Shown: positions 37,710-50,681, counted from the stretch's first letter. The stretch is 64,000 bases of DNA from Lepturacanthus savala (GCA_030544235.1 CM060465.1:32096988-32160987); one strand, 5' to 3'. Translations and numbers: made by a program. The notes: generated from the sequence alone by a model not told the origin.

Positions 37710-38593
37710 TCTGTGTTTTGCTAGATGATACTACAGGTGGAATTCTTGCAGCCACAAGAGGTTTCCCTACAGTGTTTTCACATGAAATAGATCCAGGAAT
37801 AGAGAAACCAACACAAAATAGAATTTTCTAAATGAAGAGGATGGATTGAGCAAAAGAAATGACAATAAAACATGTCAGTGTTAAGCAATGATGTGAGACG
37901 TGATGAAGGAAGTGAGAGAGTGTGACTTCATGAAGAACTTCTGCTAAAAATATGTTTGCTTTTTTATAATCTGACCTTTTTTCTGCATCTTCTTCTTATC
38001 ATTGAGGAGAAAATAAATAGCGGCTGAAAATGAGTTGAGAGGCCGTATATAAAAGACTAAAAGTGCCTGTTTATTTTCTGCCCATCCAGAGTTTGTTGCT
38101 TTTTCTGGTTGGCTGCAGCCGAGGCTTTGGAAAGGTCCACAGCTGTAGGCTGTAGTGTACCGTACAGACCACTGCAATTATAGTAGAGCACGTCAGCCAA
38201 GCAAACAGCTACAGTGGACACTCCGGGGAGTGTGTGTGTGTGTGTGTCTGTACTGTTGCATTGTGTGTTTAGTTATGGACAGCTGCCAGTAGAAGGAGAG
38301 AGCAGCGAGGGGGGCTGGTTGGATATCAGTGTTTGCTCTGGATCGGCGCCAAAAGACTTCTCTGTTTTTCTCAGCTGGCGATAATAAATGGGCGAGGGAG
38401 CGAGAGAAAGAGCGAGACTGACCAAAACAAGAGATAGAAAGGGAGAGGAATAGTTGGATAGAGGGAAAAAGAATGAAGAATGGGACAGGAAAGAAAATGT
38501 AAAATAAAAAAGCTTGAGATACAGTGAAGGAGGAAAAAAGAAATAAATTCAGAGGAGTGAACATGATCAGACAGATAAAAATGAGATAGAAAT

Positions 38594-38647
<54 letters not shown>

Positions 38648-40140
38648 GGATGGGGGGGTTGGATGAGAAGCAAGTAAAATGAGAGGAGGAGGGAAGATAG
38701 CGGGGAAAAACAGCCAGGAAAGCAAAGAAAAAGAACCAGGAAGAGGAAAAGAAAAAGAAAATGAATAAAATAAGCAATATGGGGAATGCCCAGGAGAAAA
38801 AAGCATCAGTCAGCAATTTATATGAAGTAGGTTGAATGAAAGTCTCAGACCAGTGTGAAGGCTACACAACATGCTTTTTGTGATTTTTTTAATTATCATG
38901 ATGTGGGATGTGTTGGAATTTGTGCAAAATGTTTTCTGCAAGTGAAAATTCCGGTGAACACCTTGTTGGCGAAGCTTCCTCTGCTTCCTCCTCTTGAGCC
39001 TATTTCACAAATACATTCTAGATCAGGTCCGGACATTGTCTGGACTTGGCCCTTTCACGAAGGCAAAAACACTGAAGGACATTGTCCGTCTCAGTCACCT
39101 TCACACAGACTGGAAACACGGCGTTTGGTTCAGGTGATTTGGGGCGAGGGCGGTGGCGCCTGGACAGAAAATAAAAGGAGGCGGGACATGTTGTAAAATA
39201 GTCTCCTGCCAAATAAGTTTTATGATTTCTTTGTCTGACTGAATCTTGTTGTCTCTCCATTTTAGTAGAGGAGGTAGGGGACAAAAGAAAATGGGATTTT
39301 ACTGGAGGTGTAAAAGTAACTTAGGGCCATAAGAGTGAATTTACCCAGATCAGCCTTGTTTCAGAGATATACACTTTTTTTTTTTCAAAATGGCCACCGA
39401 CAGTACACTAAATGCACTAAAACCCAGAACTTTTCATGTGGACATAAATATACATATTAAATACTGTTGATTGGAAACTTGTTATGGATAAAACCATTTA
39501 TTTTTTACACTTAATACCTGTTTATTTTGATTTATTGCCCTGGTAGGGTAACAAAGGGTGATCTGACTTGTCTCTTTGGATAAAGTTATTCCTATAGTCT
39601 TTATGTAGTTTCACACCAAAGCAGACATTTATGTCAGAACTTTCAGTAAAACATCCCTTAACCCTTCAACTATTTCGACATGCGGTGAAAAAGCAGCGTG
39701 GCTCCTTTAAGAGCGGCTCTGTGTGTGGGGAGAAAGTCAGTCAGTGTCCAGATAGTGAAGCTGAGAGACCTAAGTTAGCATGTAGCTGTGAAAGTAGCAG
39801 TGCATTGTGTGTTCAGCTCCAGCTGCTTGTCAGTAAATAAATGTTACAACATTATAGATCCACGGCTACGACTCCTCATGTGTTTTAGGTTGTGAACAAA
39901 CTCAGGCCTCAGCTACACTCATCTAGATTTTAGTTTAACCAGATATTTTCTCCTTCCATATGGCGATCTAACTGACAAATGTTAAACATGCACGGTGCAG
40001 CGTGGTAGTGATTCAAAGACACAGCCTAGGCTGCACTTTTGTCTGCTAGAGGTGGCTTGCACTTCATGCATTAACCTTAATGCAAGGCGTGGGTCATTTA
40101 CGGCAACACTAGGCTTCATTTGTTGTTTTATATGCGCAAA
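37710..40140. other. non-coding stretch with a large TG microsatellite
   Basis: 38,050-38,360 is of balanced composition and may be functional. 38,400-38,800 is purine-rich and includes the TG tract. 38,850-40,140 shows no gene. Long minus-strand frames at 38.2-38.8 kb are pyrimidine-tract read-through. Confidence 0.45.
38596..38645. repeat. (TG)25 microsatellite
   Basis: Fifty uninterrupted bases of TG in a purine-rich region, followed by a G-rich tract. Confidence 0.97.
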
Positions 40141-40148
40141 TAACACAA

Positions 40149-40408
40149 CAATTCTTGCAAAACTCTGTTGGGGTTCCTTTTTTTTCTAGAAATTCGGCAT
40201 GATGCAACAAGCTTGATCTATGAAAAACATGTTTTTGACGTGACCACGGATTTACTGTTTCACAGAAGTTGCTTAGTTTGCACAACCAACACCAGCTGGC
40301 TGCAACAGGTCTGGGACAAATGACACATACAAAAGAATAGGAGATGCATCAAGAAGCATTTTTTCATGCTCCTGCACATTGAAGTCAAAGGTCAGCACTG
40401 CAGAGCAG
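40149..40408 (+). repeat. direct repeat, right copy (~260 bp)
   Basis: Matches 37,395-37,704 almost base for base through CGGATTTACTGTTTCACAGA, GTTTGCACAACCAACACC and AATGACACATACAAAAGAA, ending at GCAGAGCAG. It lacks the internal poly-T/A-rich insert of the left copy. It could be a dispersed element or a segmental duplication. Confidence 0.85.
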
Positions 40409-40649
40409 TTATGGTATCGATTTCGTTGATTGACACCATGCAGGAGCCAATCGAAGCATTGGGTCTGGAGATAGTCAGATTAAAAACCAATGAGCCAACC
40501 CACTACAACCTCCTGAGGTTTGATGGACAGTGGTGCAACCCAATGGAAATTTCCCATTAAGTGACCATCCAAATCTGACAGCCAATAGCCAGGGTTTTCA
40601 AACGACATGTGACATATGACATGTGGGAACTGTGCTTCTTATGCTGCGT

Positions 40650-40950
40650 TCGGTTGCAGTCGGAAATCCTACTTCCGAGGTAAATGTGTTCCATTGTGCA
40701 AACTCAGAAGACATGGCCACAGTAAGGTGATGTTTGTTTGCTCTTTCGAGCAACAAAGAGAACTTTCCTACTCTTCCCCCTTGCTTTAACATCCAGAAGC
40801 CTTGTCATCTTGCTTTGACGTCATTCCCTCCGACTTGGGCTGCTTCGCCCAAGTTCCCGAGTCGGAATTCCAAGTTCAAGGACCATTCCATTGCGCTTTT
40901 CCGATTCGGAGGTTGGATCTTTCCGAATTCCGAGTGTAAAGGAACACATC
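40650..40950. mobile_element. palindrome-rich MITE-like sequence
   Basis: Repeated TTCCGA/TCGGAA motifs in both orientations (for example 40,658, 40,861, 40,901 and 40,921) and a perfect 8-bp stem ACTTGGGC/GCCCAAGT with a 6-nt loop at 40,833-40,854. Probably a degenerate fold-back element; the family is not identified. Confidence 0.5.
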
Positions 40951-43590
40951 ATTACAACTCAGGCATAGCATTATCGCAAATAAGACTGAAAAGGGTGTGC
41001 GTTTGTGGTGAGGCCTTTAAAAAGGATTTTGTGAAGTGGTGTCAACTTTTGACATTTTAACATCAAAATCCACCCATTTTACACAAGGCAGCTATGAAAA
41101 AAACAGACGTCTGACCTCACTAGAGATAACAAGCAGCTCCTATAACACTACCAGTGGCACCATTGATGTGATAAGTGAGCTACTTAATCGTAAACTGTTC
41201 CACTTGTTCCACGCCCAGCGTCGACCGGCTCTGCTGATCCCACATTGGGACCGACACAGCGACGGTGGGAACGATGACTCACGCGTTCATTTGAATAATT
41301 TCATTCAGTTCGGTACAAAGACGCATAGTCTTGTAGTTTGCTTGTAGTTTCGTCTCCTCCGTTCAAAAATGTGTTTTTTGTTTTTTGTTACTCCACTCGA
41401 ATGTTTGAGCCTCTCTGTGCAGAACGATGATTTATGTGCATTTTGACACTAGAAGGCTGTTTTCATCACAAGTGTGATGTGGAAACTTCAAGCCTCCAGT
41501 GCACACAACGCTGTGAATGGACTTTTCAGTGAAATGGGAGACATATTGTGTCCAGCAGTTAAACTTTTGAAGCGAACAACATTTGCATATTCATAGATTC
41601 TTTATTTTCTCAAACAGGGAGAAGGAGTAGATGTCAGATTTTTACATATCTTCAAGCATTTGTGGAGAGGCCACTGTCAAAAAAGGCTGTTTCTGCTTGA
41701 CTTCAGGCCAGTGTTGGGTTCAGTCTGTTTCTAGTTAAAATGGCTTTACTCTTCACTACAAAACTTTCTGTAACTAATGCCTACTTTCAGCAGTGATTCT
41801 TTCTTTCTGGATTAAATTCTAAGTCTATATTAAGTCTTGTTTTGCCAAACTGACAGTTTAAAAGTCCAAATTATTTTACTTTATAATTATATAACACAGA
41901 AAATAGAGAAAACCCTGATTCAGAAGCCGCAAAGAAATTTGTCATTTTGGCTTCAAGAAAACAATTATATTATATTGATTATAAAACAAGCTGCAATTGA
42001 CTGTCTTTCAATCAACTTATTGATTAATTGTTGCAGCTCTGCTATATACAGTAATGTTTACTGTTACCAATGGTTACAACATTATCAGTGACCACTTTTC
42101 TGCAGCAGTTGTTTCTGATCTCATTGTATGTCAGTCACCACATATCAACTGTTTTGATCCCAGCAAAGAGGTTTGAGCTGCAAAACATGAGGGTGATTTG
42201 GTGTGGTGGCGGAGATAAGGCAGCTCTCTATTCACCTGCATTCAGTGACGGAAGCTTAAATGCAAAAGTCTACACTCGGTTATTTGGCAGATGCTTTTTT
42301 TTGTCCCATAAAAAGGAGTAAAGAGCTGGACATCTGGAGTATAAGCCTTGTGTTTAGTCTACAGTGAAATGCGTAAAGTTTTTCTTTTCTTATGAACAAG
42401 GGATTCACACAATACACCGCTGATTAAAGGATGAGTGCAGTCAGAACACAGAAAATAGAAAATCCATTTAAAGGAGAATCACCTCAGCTGAGGCAAAGAG
42501 TGATTCAGTAATCCTGCAGCCATGGTGATGCAACCTGATAAAATCCAAAACCCCTGACATGTGGGCAGAATTGAGTTTTATGTATATCTTGCATGAGAAA
42601 ATCTCAGCTCCAACACTAAATAAAGTATTTTTATCTGCAGTAAAACACAATGTTACTGTTATATCAATAGATATCATCAATATCCATGTCATCAATACAA
42701 TAAGAAAATAGTTTAATATAATATCAGTAGTAGGGCTGCAACTAACCACTATTTAGATATTTAATTTTTGTTTTTTTTCTTGCAAATATTTAATTGGGTC
42801 CTTTATAATCTCCTTTTTAAACATTTACAGAATATTTTAATGCTTTATAATGATCCTCAGTGTGATTTCTATGATTTTATTTGACAAATAACTGATCTTT
42901 GAACTATTATCTTATTAATCATTCACCTTTACATTGCAAATAATTTAGCTTATTCAAGTTGGGTTTTTTTCTTGATTTGAGTCAGGTTGGTCTTGTTTTA
43001 AGTTTTAAATAGTATTTTTTTTTTCAATATTCTAACTATATTTGCTCTGTAACAGCAACATAATTTGATTCTGACATTTCTAGTCACCTCACATGTTGTA
43101 TATTTCTTATGATACCACGTTTAAGTAAAATAACCTTTATTATCATTTCGAGCAGGAAAACTGAAAAATAATCCTGTGGCTTAAGTTTAAGTTTATTCTT
43201 TTCTTTATGAGCTGAACATGTCTGTTCCTCACATCCTCCTGACCTGTCTCCAACAGGTGTTTCTGCTGTAGATGCAGCACAGATGTAATGCTCCGTTAGC
43301 AAGAAACATGCGATTTTACACATGCGTCAGAGCGTAGCATGTTAGCGCCGTGTTCGCTCCACGAGCGGTTAAATCATAAAGAATTACGATGATGGAACCT
43401 ACACACACACACACACACACATTGAGTCCCAGGCCATCATCCCTGTTGGTGACTTTGATCGCAGCGTCTGTGAATCCAGCTGGGCCGGTGTTTATAGTGT
43501 GTAGTTGTCGCCTCTGTGTGACTTGGGAGTGAAGGAGGAGGGCGTGGCGCCGAGCGACATGACTTCCAACTTCATAAAGAGCAGCCAAGC
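40950..43590. other. non-coding stretch
   Basis: 41,100-41,350 is of balanced composition; 41,800-43,150 is AT-rich; a CA repeat lies at 43,402-43,421. No gene, RNA or clear repeat recognised. Confidence 0.45.
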
Positions 43591-44220
43591 GCAATTAGCA
43601 GTGTTTTTACACTCCGGCCCTGCACTCCCCCCTACCCCCCTACCCCTCCTTTGGCCTTTTTTCATGTAGGCCTCTCTGTCCCTGCTCCAAAAAGGCCAAA
43701 CTAAAGGAGGGGTGGGAGGCGCTGGAGCAGCTACACTCGCTAATTGGGAGCCACATCTGACACAGGCCTCTGCACTGATGTCAGATCTCGGTCCAGATGT
43801 GACGTTGTGGGCAGATGAAAGTGTTTCATAGGCTTTTGAAGTGTGGGGGAACGGAGGTTTGGTGATGATTCGGTGCTGCAGCGTTTTGGTGGAAGAAGAG
43901 ATTGGGGATAATTGTGGGGGAAGGGGACCCTAATGGCTTGATAAGACGGGACTCCGAATCATGAAATGGGATCACGATTGGGAGAGAAAGAGAGGCTGAT
44001 GAAAGGGTCGGGCTCCTCAGGTTCAGCCGGCTTCATGAAAATGTTTGTTGTTTCCTGAGGGCGATAAGAGCGAGAGCCTCTGATCACACGGCTTCACCGG
44101 GCCGCTCATTACGGCCATCTGATAAAAAAAAAAAACAGCAAAACAAAACCAAACACAACATCTCAGTCCCAGTGGCTTTTCTTTGCTGACTTTAGTCGCC
44201 TCCCTCAGCCTCAGAGCCTC
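43590..44220. promoter_or_regulatory. GC-richer block resembling conserved non-coding DNA
   Basis: C-rich tract at 43,625-43,655, then balanced sequence with GAGCAGCTACACTCGCTAAT (43,725-43,744) and paired GATGTCAGATC/CCAGATGTGACG motifs. No simple repeats beyond the C tract. Function is inferred only. Confidence 0.3.
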
Positions 44221-44504
44221 AAAGTGTCTCTGGAGGCTGATGCTGACTCGACATCTTCACGCTCTTCTTCTTCTGTGTTGGATTTTGTGAAAATCGTCCT
44301 GGGATTTGTCAAAAAAGCAACTGTGATTCCACCACCATGTCCAGACTTCTGTCATCACTATTCACTTCACTTTGTGACAGGTGTGTGTTGCACTCACTTT
44401 ATTTAATTAATCACATGTATTGAGTTGGTGGATCACATCTCAAAACAGGGATTTTTTTAGTAATAGCTGGCACACTTCTTTATATTTATATGCTTTATAG
44501 GTAA

Positions 44505-44600
44505 CGCAAGTTTATTTGTATAGCACATCAACAACAAGGTCATTCAAAGTGCTTCACATAAAACAGTAAAAGCACCAAGATACAAATAGTTAATTAAAAG
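44505..44600. mobile_element. LINE/SINE 3'-tail fragment
   Basis: Contains AAGTTTATTTGTATAGCACA followed by an AAAGTGCTTCACATAAAACA-type sequence, a 3'-end sequence I recall from a very common teleost retroelement. Only about 95 bp remain. Confidence 0.5.
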
Positions 44601-46560
44601 GGAACATTTTTAAATGAATGAATAAGGTTAAATATCAATAATTTAAAATAAAAAATAGTTATAGTTATTTTTGGGTATTTCATCCCATTTTATAGTGTTA
44701 TTTTAATTAAGTCAGTTATTATTAACCATCATTATTAAGTATTATAGATTGCCTGTCTCAGGTCAAGCAATGTCGCTACAGATCACATTAATCAAATTGG
44801 TTAGTTAAACCAATAGAATTCATTGGCAATTAAAGAACTAAATAAAACATTAAGCTTTGAAAAGAAAGGAGGAAGGTAAGTTGAGAGTTAAGAATGAAAA
44901 TGTGTACAAATATACATTATATAGAACACAGGTGAAGATACAATTAGTCCAATATCTAGTAAAATTATTTAATTCCACTGGCAGATAATTTAGCCTTTTT
45001 AAAATTTTTGTCTTGATTTTAGTCGATTCAATCTTTTTTTAAGAAAATAATAGTCTTGAAGAATAAAGTGTGTGTTTTGTTTGTATGTGTGTGTGAGGCG
45101 TGAGATAGTGTGAGATAAGACTTGATCCTGACTTTTATTTTTCCTCAATGTTGAGCTGCAACAGATCAACTTCAATGTCTCATGAACTCGACTCATAACT
45201 AGACAAAAGGACAATTTTTAATAAATGCATGAAAAACAATAACAAATGCAAATTTATCCAAACTCAAGGAGAGGAAGAGAGGACACTAAAGGCTTTTATG
45301 AGCTCATGATGATGCTCTGGCAGCTGCACATATAAGAGATTTTGGGCATCAAAACACTGAATTAACCATTTAGAATAATGGCAGATTCTTCGTGGATCTA
45401 TAAGTTGCATGGGAGCTCTTCTATTTTTCCGTTAATTCATCACCTGTCAAGAAGAGGGAAGATAAATGAATCACTATCAAGTCAAAAAAAAACATCTATC
45501 ATTGAGTTTTACATGAACAAGAAGAACAACACGAAGCTGAACATCATGAATTTCAGCATATTGATGTTTAAATAGAAAAAAATCTGGTTAATTTGTTGAA
45601 ATCTGTCATCCCTCTCACCTCGAACCTTCTACTTCTCACAATGGTCACATGGGGGCATACTTGAACCGACAGACTGCCTTTTCTCACCCACCCTGGCCTG
45701 TTGTGACACACACACACACACACACACACTCACACACTCACACACACGCCCTCACTCACGGAGCGCTCCGACATTCACTCGCACACAGGGAGACACCCCC
45801 TCTCTTTTGAAAACACACAATCGCCATTCACTCTGCAAAATCCACACACACCACGTCCTGTCTGCTTGGGTACACTTTATCAACACACACACGCTCCTGC
45901 ACACGCACGCTCAGACACACACACACACACACTTCAGTGAGGGCCCCCTCGCCTTATTGCCTCTCCATTTGGCTGGTGCCATTTGTTCCACACGTTTTGT
46001 CAGTGGCTGACAGAAAGCTGCTCGGAGCTGGTGGTGCTATGAGGCCGAATGATGAAAGTCCAGACTCGTCGAAGGCTCACGTCAAGACCCGAGACGTCAC
46101 CGAGCGTTTATCTGTCAGAAGCGAGTGTTTGTTGTTGAATGGACTGTAGGAACGCCACGGCTGTAGAGGGGCCTGAATCTGGCTCAGAATTCTGCATTTT
46201 AAACAAAGTGGGAATCATTTTGTGCTTTCAAGAAAAAATATGAGCTAAAACACTTTAATATGGTTGATGTCTTCTACACATACACACAAGGTCATATAGA
46301 AGTTATTATACCATAGGAATAGTTCAGGGCAACAATCACTTAACTGTGTCTTCAGGCACAAATCACAGCGTCTATTGCATAGGATTACATATTGTAATAC
46401 GGTATTATAAAATCCATGGTTTATGGTTTAGTTTAATAATCTGAGTTGTAAAAAAAAACTGACAAAAATCCTTTGAACCTCGAGGGCAAATTTTATTGCA
46501 GTGAATATCGCAATGCATTCTGGGCCAAAATTAGAAAGAGACAGATTGTGTTTGCCATAT
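44600..46560. other. non-coding, AT-rich then CA-rich
   Basis: 44,600-45,600 is AT-rich. 45,705-45,745 and 45,880-45,935 are CA-repeat rich. 45,940-46,180 has balanced composition. Scattered short open frames are not family-like. Confidence 0.45.
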
Positions 46561-46571
46561 AAAAATAATTA

Positions 46572-46797
46572 CAGTGGTTCTCCTGCTGTTTCATGTCAAG
46601 GACCTCTAAACTGACACAAATTAGATCACGGACCCCCATTTGATAAGATTTCGTCCACATATTTTAGAAAAAATGTCATTGTGTTCCTCATGGATAGACT
46701 TCTAATTAAAATAAATCATTCCCCTTGTTGCTGGCGACCCCCTGGAGCCACCTCAAGGACCCCTGGGGGTCCCTGGACCCCACATCGAGAACCACTG
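46572..46797. mobile_element. hAT-type MITE, 226 bp
   Basis: Starts CAGTGGTTCTC and ends GAGAACCACTG, perfect 11-bp inverted termini of hAT style. The inside has mirrored CAAGGACC and GGGGTCC motifs common in fish copies of this family. No intact 8-bp target duplication is visible. Confidence 0.8.
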
Positions 46798-47609
46798 CTC
46801 TCTTAGATGTCTATTAGATACTAATGTCTATTATTAGTGGGAAATGTTAGATTTAGTTAGATTTTTACCTAAGGAGGCATCAAGCTGTGACCTTTATTGG
46901 TTCTATAAGTTCCTTCAAGTGTCAATGCTGGATAAAAGAACATTTTTGATCAGGTCCAACGTGTCGCATGTCATAATAAATGAAGATAGAGTTTCATCAA
47001 CTGGGGAATATAAAACTGTGGTTAAGGTTTAAGTGACAACCAAGTGGTTAAGGTGAGGGAACAGTCGTGCCATAGTTCTTTTCTTTTTTTAAACACTGTG
47101 GTAGGAAACAGTGATCTCCTTTGTTAAAGTCTGATATTTTGTTGACCATGACGTCACCCCTGCATACATGAGCTATAATAATGTCACCTGCCTTCCCCCT
47201 TCGCTCCAGTCACACTCAGCCGACTGTCATTTGACTCAGAAACAGCTGAAATGACAGTTTGGGGTTTTTTTTAACACCAAGTTGTTTCACTTCAAGTTGT
47301 TTCACGTTTAACTGATTTCTATAAACAGGAGAATGTGACTGGAAATGCTGTTACGCTCTTATTTTTATAGCACAGTTCCTCCCTCATGTTCTGCCGTGGC
47401 CTTTCTTTGGGCTCGTTGAAAGCTGGAAATGTAGGAAATCACCATCAAAACTAGGAGTAAACAATAAAAATCCTAATGTTTAGAAGCTTTGGCATAACTA
47501 AGAAAGTCTAAGAAGAACATTTAAGATGTCAGACTTCTCAAAACAAGGTACTGAGGTTTATTCTGAATCCACACCTGAGAATTCACCTCAGTGCCTTGAA
47601 AAACACATA

Positions 47610-48183
47610 CTAAAGTGTCCTCTTGGGAACTAAAATACATGTTAATGGAGCCAAAACATGTGCTAAAGTACCCTTTAGGAGCAAAACTGTGTGTTAATGC
47701 CCTCTTGGGAGGTAAAAACCATGCTAAAGTGCCCTCCTGTAAGCTAAAATGTGTGCTAAAGAGCCCCATTTGGAGCCAAAATGCATGTAAAAGTGCCCTC
47801 TAGGAACTAAAACGTGTGCTAAACTGCTGTCTTCAATGGCGAAGACATTCCACTGGGAGCCAAAATACACGCTAAAGTTCCCTCTTGGGATCTAAAATGC
47901 ATGCTAAAGTCCCCTCTGGGAGCCAAAATGCATGTTAAAGTGCTGTCTAGGAGCCAAAATATCTGCTGAAGTGCCCTCTGTGAGCCAAAGCAAATTCTAA
48001 AGTGCCCTCTAGGAGACAATACATGTGCTAAAGTGCTTTCTGGGAGAAAAACACATGTTAAGGTGCCCTCCTTTGAGCTAAAACAAGTGCTAAAGTGCCT
48101 TCTGGGAGCCAAAATGCATGTATAAGTGGCCTCTAGGAGACGAAACATGTGCTAAATTGCTGTCTTCAATGGCGAAGACATTC
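47610..48183 (+). repeat. minisatellite, ~31-bp unit, about 17 copies
   Basis: Units of 30-32 bp follow the pattern CTAAAGTGCCCTCTGGGAGC then CAAAATGCATG, repeated with substitutions from 47,610. A variant unit containing TCTTCAATGGCGAAGACATT occurs at 47,824-47,850 and again at 48,157-48,183, giving a higher-order period of about 333 bp. Open frames on the minus strand (47,521-47,769 and 47,819-48,148) are read-through of the array and I do not call them genes. Confidence 0.9.
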
Positions 48184-48188
48184 TATAT

Positions 48189-49110
48189 GTGCTTTTTGTC
48201 CTTTTAACCCCTGCCCTTCTGTGCATGCCGCTGACTCACCTTGACCCTTTTCATCGTGAGAGCCTTGGGTGGCTGCAAATACAGGAAAGAGTCTCTCTGA
48301 TCGAGTTGTGCATGGTACATGACAACGTGCACGGTGCTGTCCCTCAATTTCTCAAAAACAAAAAAATAAAGTTTCATGCAGGTGAAGGATATTCTCATCC
48401 ATTCCGCTTGGGGCATTTCCACTGATTTTATTCCTCTCAGGTTTAAAAGTAATCTGGGGAAGGAAACTTTTCTGTACATGGCAGTAAATCTGTGGAATAG
48501 ATTGCCAGGAAATCTTAAAATCATAAGCAGCTTGGGAGGTTTCAAGCTGGCGCTTAAGAATTGGCTCAGTAGCTATTGACAGAAGGATAGTATGTCTGAT
48601 AATAGGGTGTCTTTCTTTATTCTATTTTCTTGGTTTCGTGTTGACGTAGCTTATTTATTTTAATTATTATGTACAGACCTAATCCACTGAGTGGGTTGTG
48701 AAGCGGCGCTGATGTCGTGATGTATTTATATTTGACGTACAGAGTTTGGATTAGTTTTATTATCTGGGTGGCGAGTGGGGCCCGGGGGCTTTTTCCAACA
48801 AAGCAACGAGGTAGAAGTTGATATTGATGTAATACAGTGAATAACTTGCCAAGTGATAGAGATGACTGCATTGCATTATTGTTTTTTGATGAGTTTTTAT
48901 GTGTCATTCATCACATGTCAGATCTGCAGTATTGACCCCTCCCCTGCACACCCCCACCCCCCTCTCAAAAAAACACAATGGAAATAGGCCTTAGGACTTT
49001 ATTGTGTTCATGACTTTTCCTTTTATAGAAGCACTCAATACCGATGGCAGAGCTGGTGTGTGTGTGTGTGTTTTATAAATTGAAATTGTCAAATAAAATC
49101 AATCAATCAG
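48189..49110 (+). mobile_element. 5'-truncated LINE remnant
   Basis: It carries a decayed reverse-transcriptase C-terminus (48,240-48,579), then a ~500-bp AT-rich 3' tail ending in CAAATAAAATCAATCAATCA near 49,092-49,111. A short-repeat 3' tail is typical of L2/CR1/Rex-type fish LINEs. The exact clade cannot be assigned from this fragment. The plus orientation follows the coding remnant. Confidence 0.65.
48240..48579 (+). pseudogene. LINE reverse-transcriptase C-terminal fragment
   Basis: Two plus-strand frames together resemble the end of a non-LTR ORF2. One frame reads through 48,425 and includes HDNVHGAVPQFL. The other (48,376-48,579) includes YMAVNLWNRLPGNLKI and FKLALKNWLSSY before a stop. 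The pattern LWN-LP...SL..FK..LK.WL is what I recall for the C-terminus of fish LINE ORF2 proteins. The switch between frames shows a frameshift and no catalytic domain is present, so it is dead. It begins right after the minisatellite. Confidence 0.7.
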
Positions 49111-50165
49111 TACTTGGGCTTATCTGCGGTTTTGTAACACTGCTGCAAGTCCAAGTCCCCATCTGTCTGCACTACTTTCTCTCATTTATCTTCCTCTCTC
49201 GCTGTCTCTTGTATCAGCTTGTGAAAAGCTGCATTTATTTTCACCCGCGTACGTACACACACACACACAGGGCCAGAAACGCGTCTGGACGGACCACACA
49301 CCAGCATGCACGCGGCACATGTGGTGAACACACACACACACACACACACACACACCTGAGACTCGGTGGGTGGTGGAAAACTCGCCAGATTCCATCAAAC
49401 CTCTTTAAGCTGTATAGCCATGAGCACCAAGGTGGAGAAGGGTGTGCTGTTTAATCGGGGGCTTAGGGAGTGAGAGTAAAGAGTTGGCACCGTGATGAAG
49501 GTGAAACATCCTGGTACCTTCATCGCCCTCCGTTAAAAAAGCGTTTTCAAACGTCTCTTTTTCCTCTTTTGTGTTGATCTTACGCATCTATCGAGCGGCA
49601 AAACGTAGCCCTTGGAAGCGACTGCAAAAATCTCCAGCTTTTATTCAGATGTTTTATTTGCATGTTCACAATTTTCTCGCGCGACAAACATTCGTACGCA
49701 GGGGACGTGCGATAAGTAGCTTTCATCCACCTCATGTTTCCCGCACGTGTGCGCGTAAAAGCGGGCATAAATAGTGTATTTCTGGAAATTCCCAGTCAGC
49801 CGGAGCATCCAGAGGAACGTGAGGATTCCTGTATAGACTGAACCTGGTGACCCTCGGCCTGAGCTGTCTCTGAGCAGACCGTGCCAAGTCTCTTTGTCCC
49901 TGGGGGGAACGCTCCAGCGCTGGCATGTGCTTATAGAGCATGAAAGTAGGAATGTTTGTACATATTTGTGTAAAAAAAAAAAAAGGAATGCATGTTATTC
50001 AGATGGTTTGTCACTGTGCGCTGGTGCATGCAATTAGAGATTCAGACAGATGGAGAAATGAATTAGCTGCATCCCTGGTTGAACTTCAGCAATTTATTTT
50101 GCCCCTTTAAATACATCTTGTGTGTTTAATCTACAAAAAGGGAATATTTAAAAAACATGCACTGA
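49110..50165. other. non-coding stretch with CA repeats
   Basis: CA microsatellites lie at 49,255-49,269 and 49,328-49,353. The stretch at 49,480-49,960 is of balanced composition with several CpGs. No gene recognised. Confidence 0.45.
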
Positions 50166-50681
50166 CATTCACAAGTTTGGGGTCACTTAGAAATGTCCTT
50201 ATTTTTGAAAGAAAAGCACTTTTTTTACATTGAAGATAACTTTAAACTAATCAGAAATCCACTCTATACATTGCTAATGTGGTAAATGACTATTCTAGCT
50301 GCAAATGGTTTTTGGTGCATCAATATCTACATAGGTGTATAGAGGCCCATTTCCAGCAACTATCACTCCAGTGTTCTAATGGTACAATGTGTTTGCTTAT
50401 TGCATCAGAAGGATAATGGATGATTAGAAAACCCTTGATGCTAACATGTTAGCACAGCTGAAAACAGTTTAGCTGCTTAGAGAAGCTAGAAAACTGACCA
50501 TTCTTGTTGAAAATGTAAAGTTTTTAGGAAAAACTATATTATTTCAAATACAAATCATTATTTCTAACCTTGTCAATGTCTTGACTATATTTTCTATTCA
50601 TTTTACAACTCATGGTGGTGAATAAAAGTGTGACTTTTCATGGAAAACACTGAATTGTCCCCAAACTTTTGAATGGTAGTT
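50165..50681 (-). mobile_element. Tc1/mariner-like MITE copy, inverted
   Basis: About 517 bp, colinear with 53,154-53,649 in reverse orientation, from AAGTTTGGGGTCACTTAG to CCCCAAACTTTTGAATGG. The outermost terminal bases are eroded. It includes the central part missing from the copies at 24,888 and 30,626. Confidence 0.8.

Noticed and set aside
38193..38816. 207-codon minus-strand frame
   Set aside because: Reads a pyrimidine-rich strand and the TG microsatellite, giving Ser/Phe/Leu and His-Thr runs; low-complexity artefact.
47521..48148. Repeat-containing minus-strand frames resembling a repeat protein
   Set aside because: They are translations of the minisatellite; the 31-bp unit is not a multiple of three, so the peptide repeat is coincidental.
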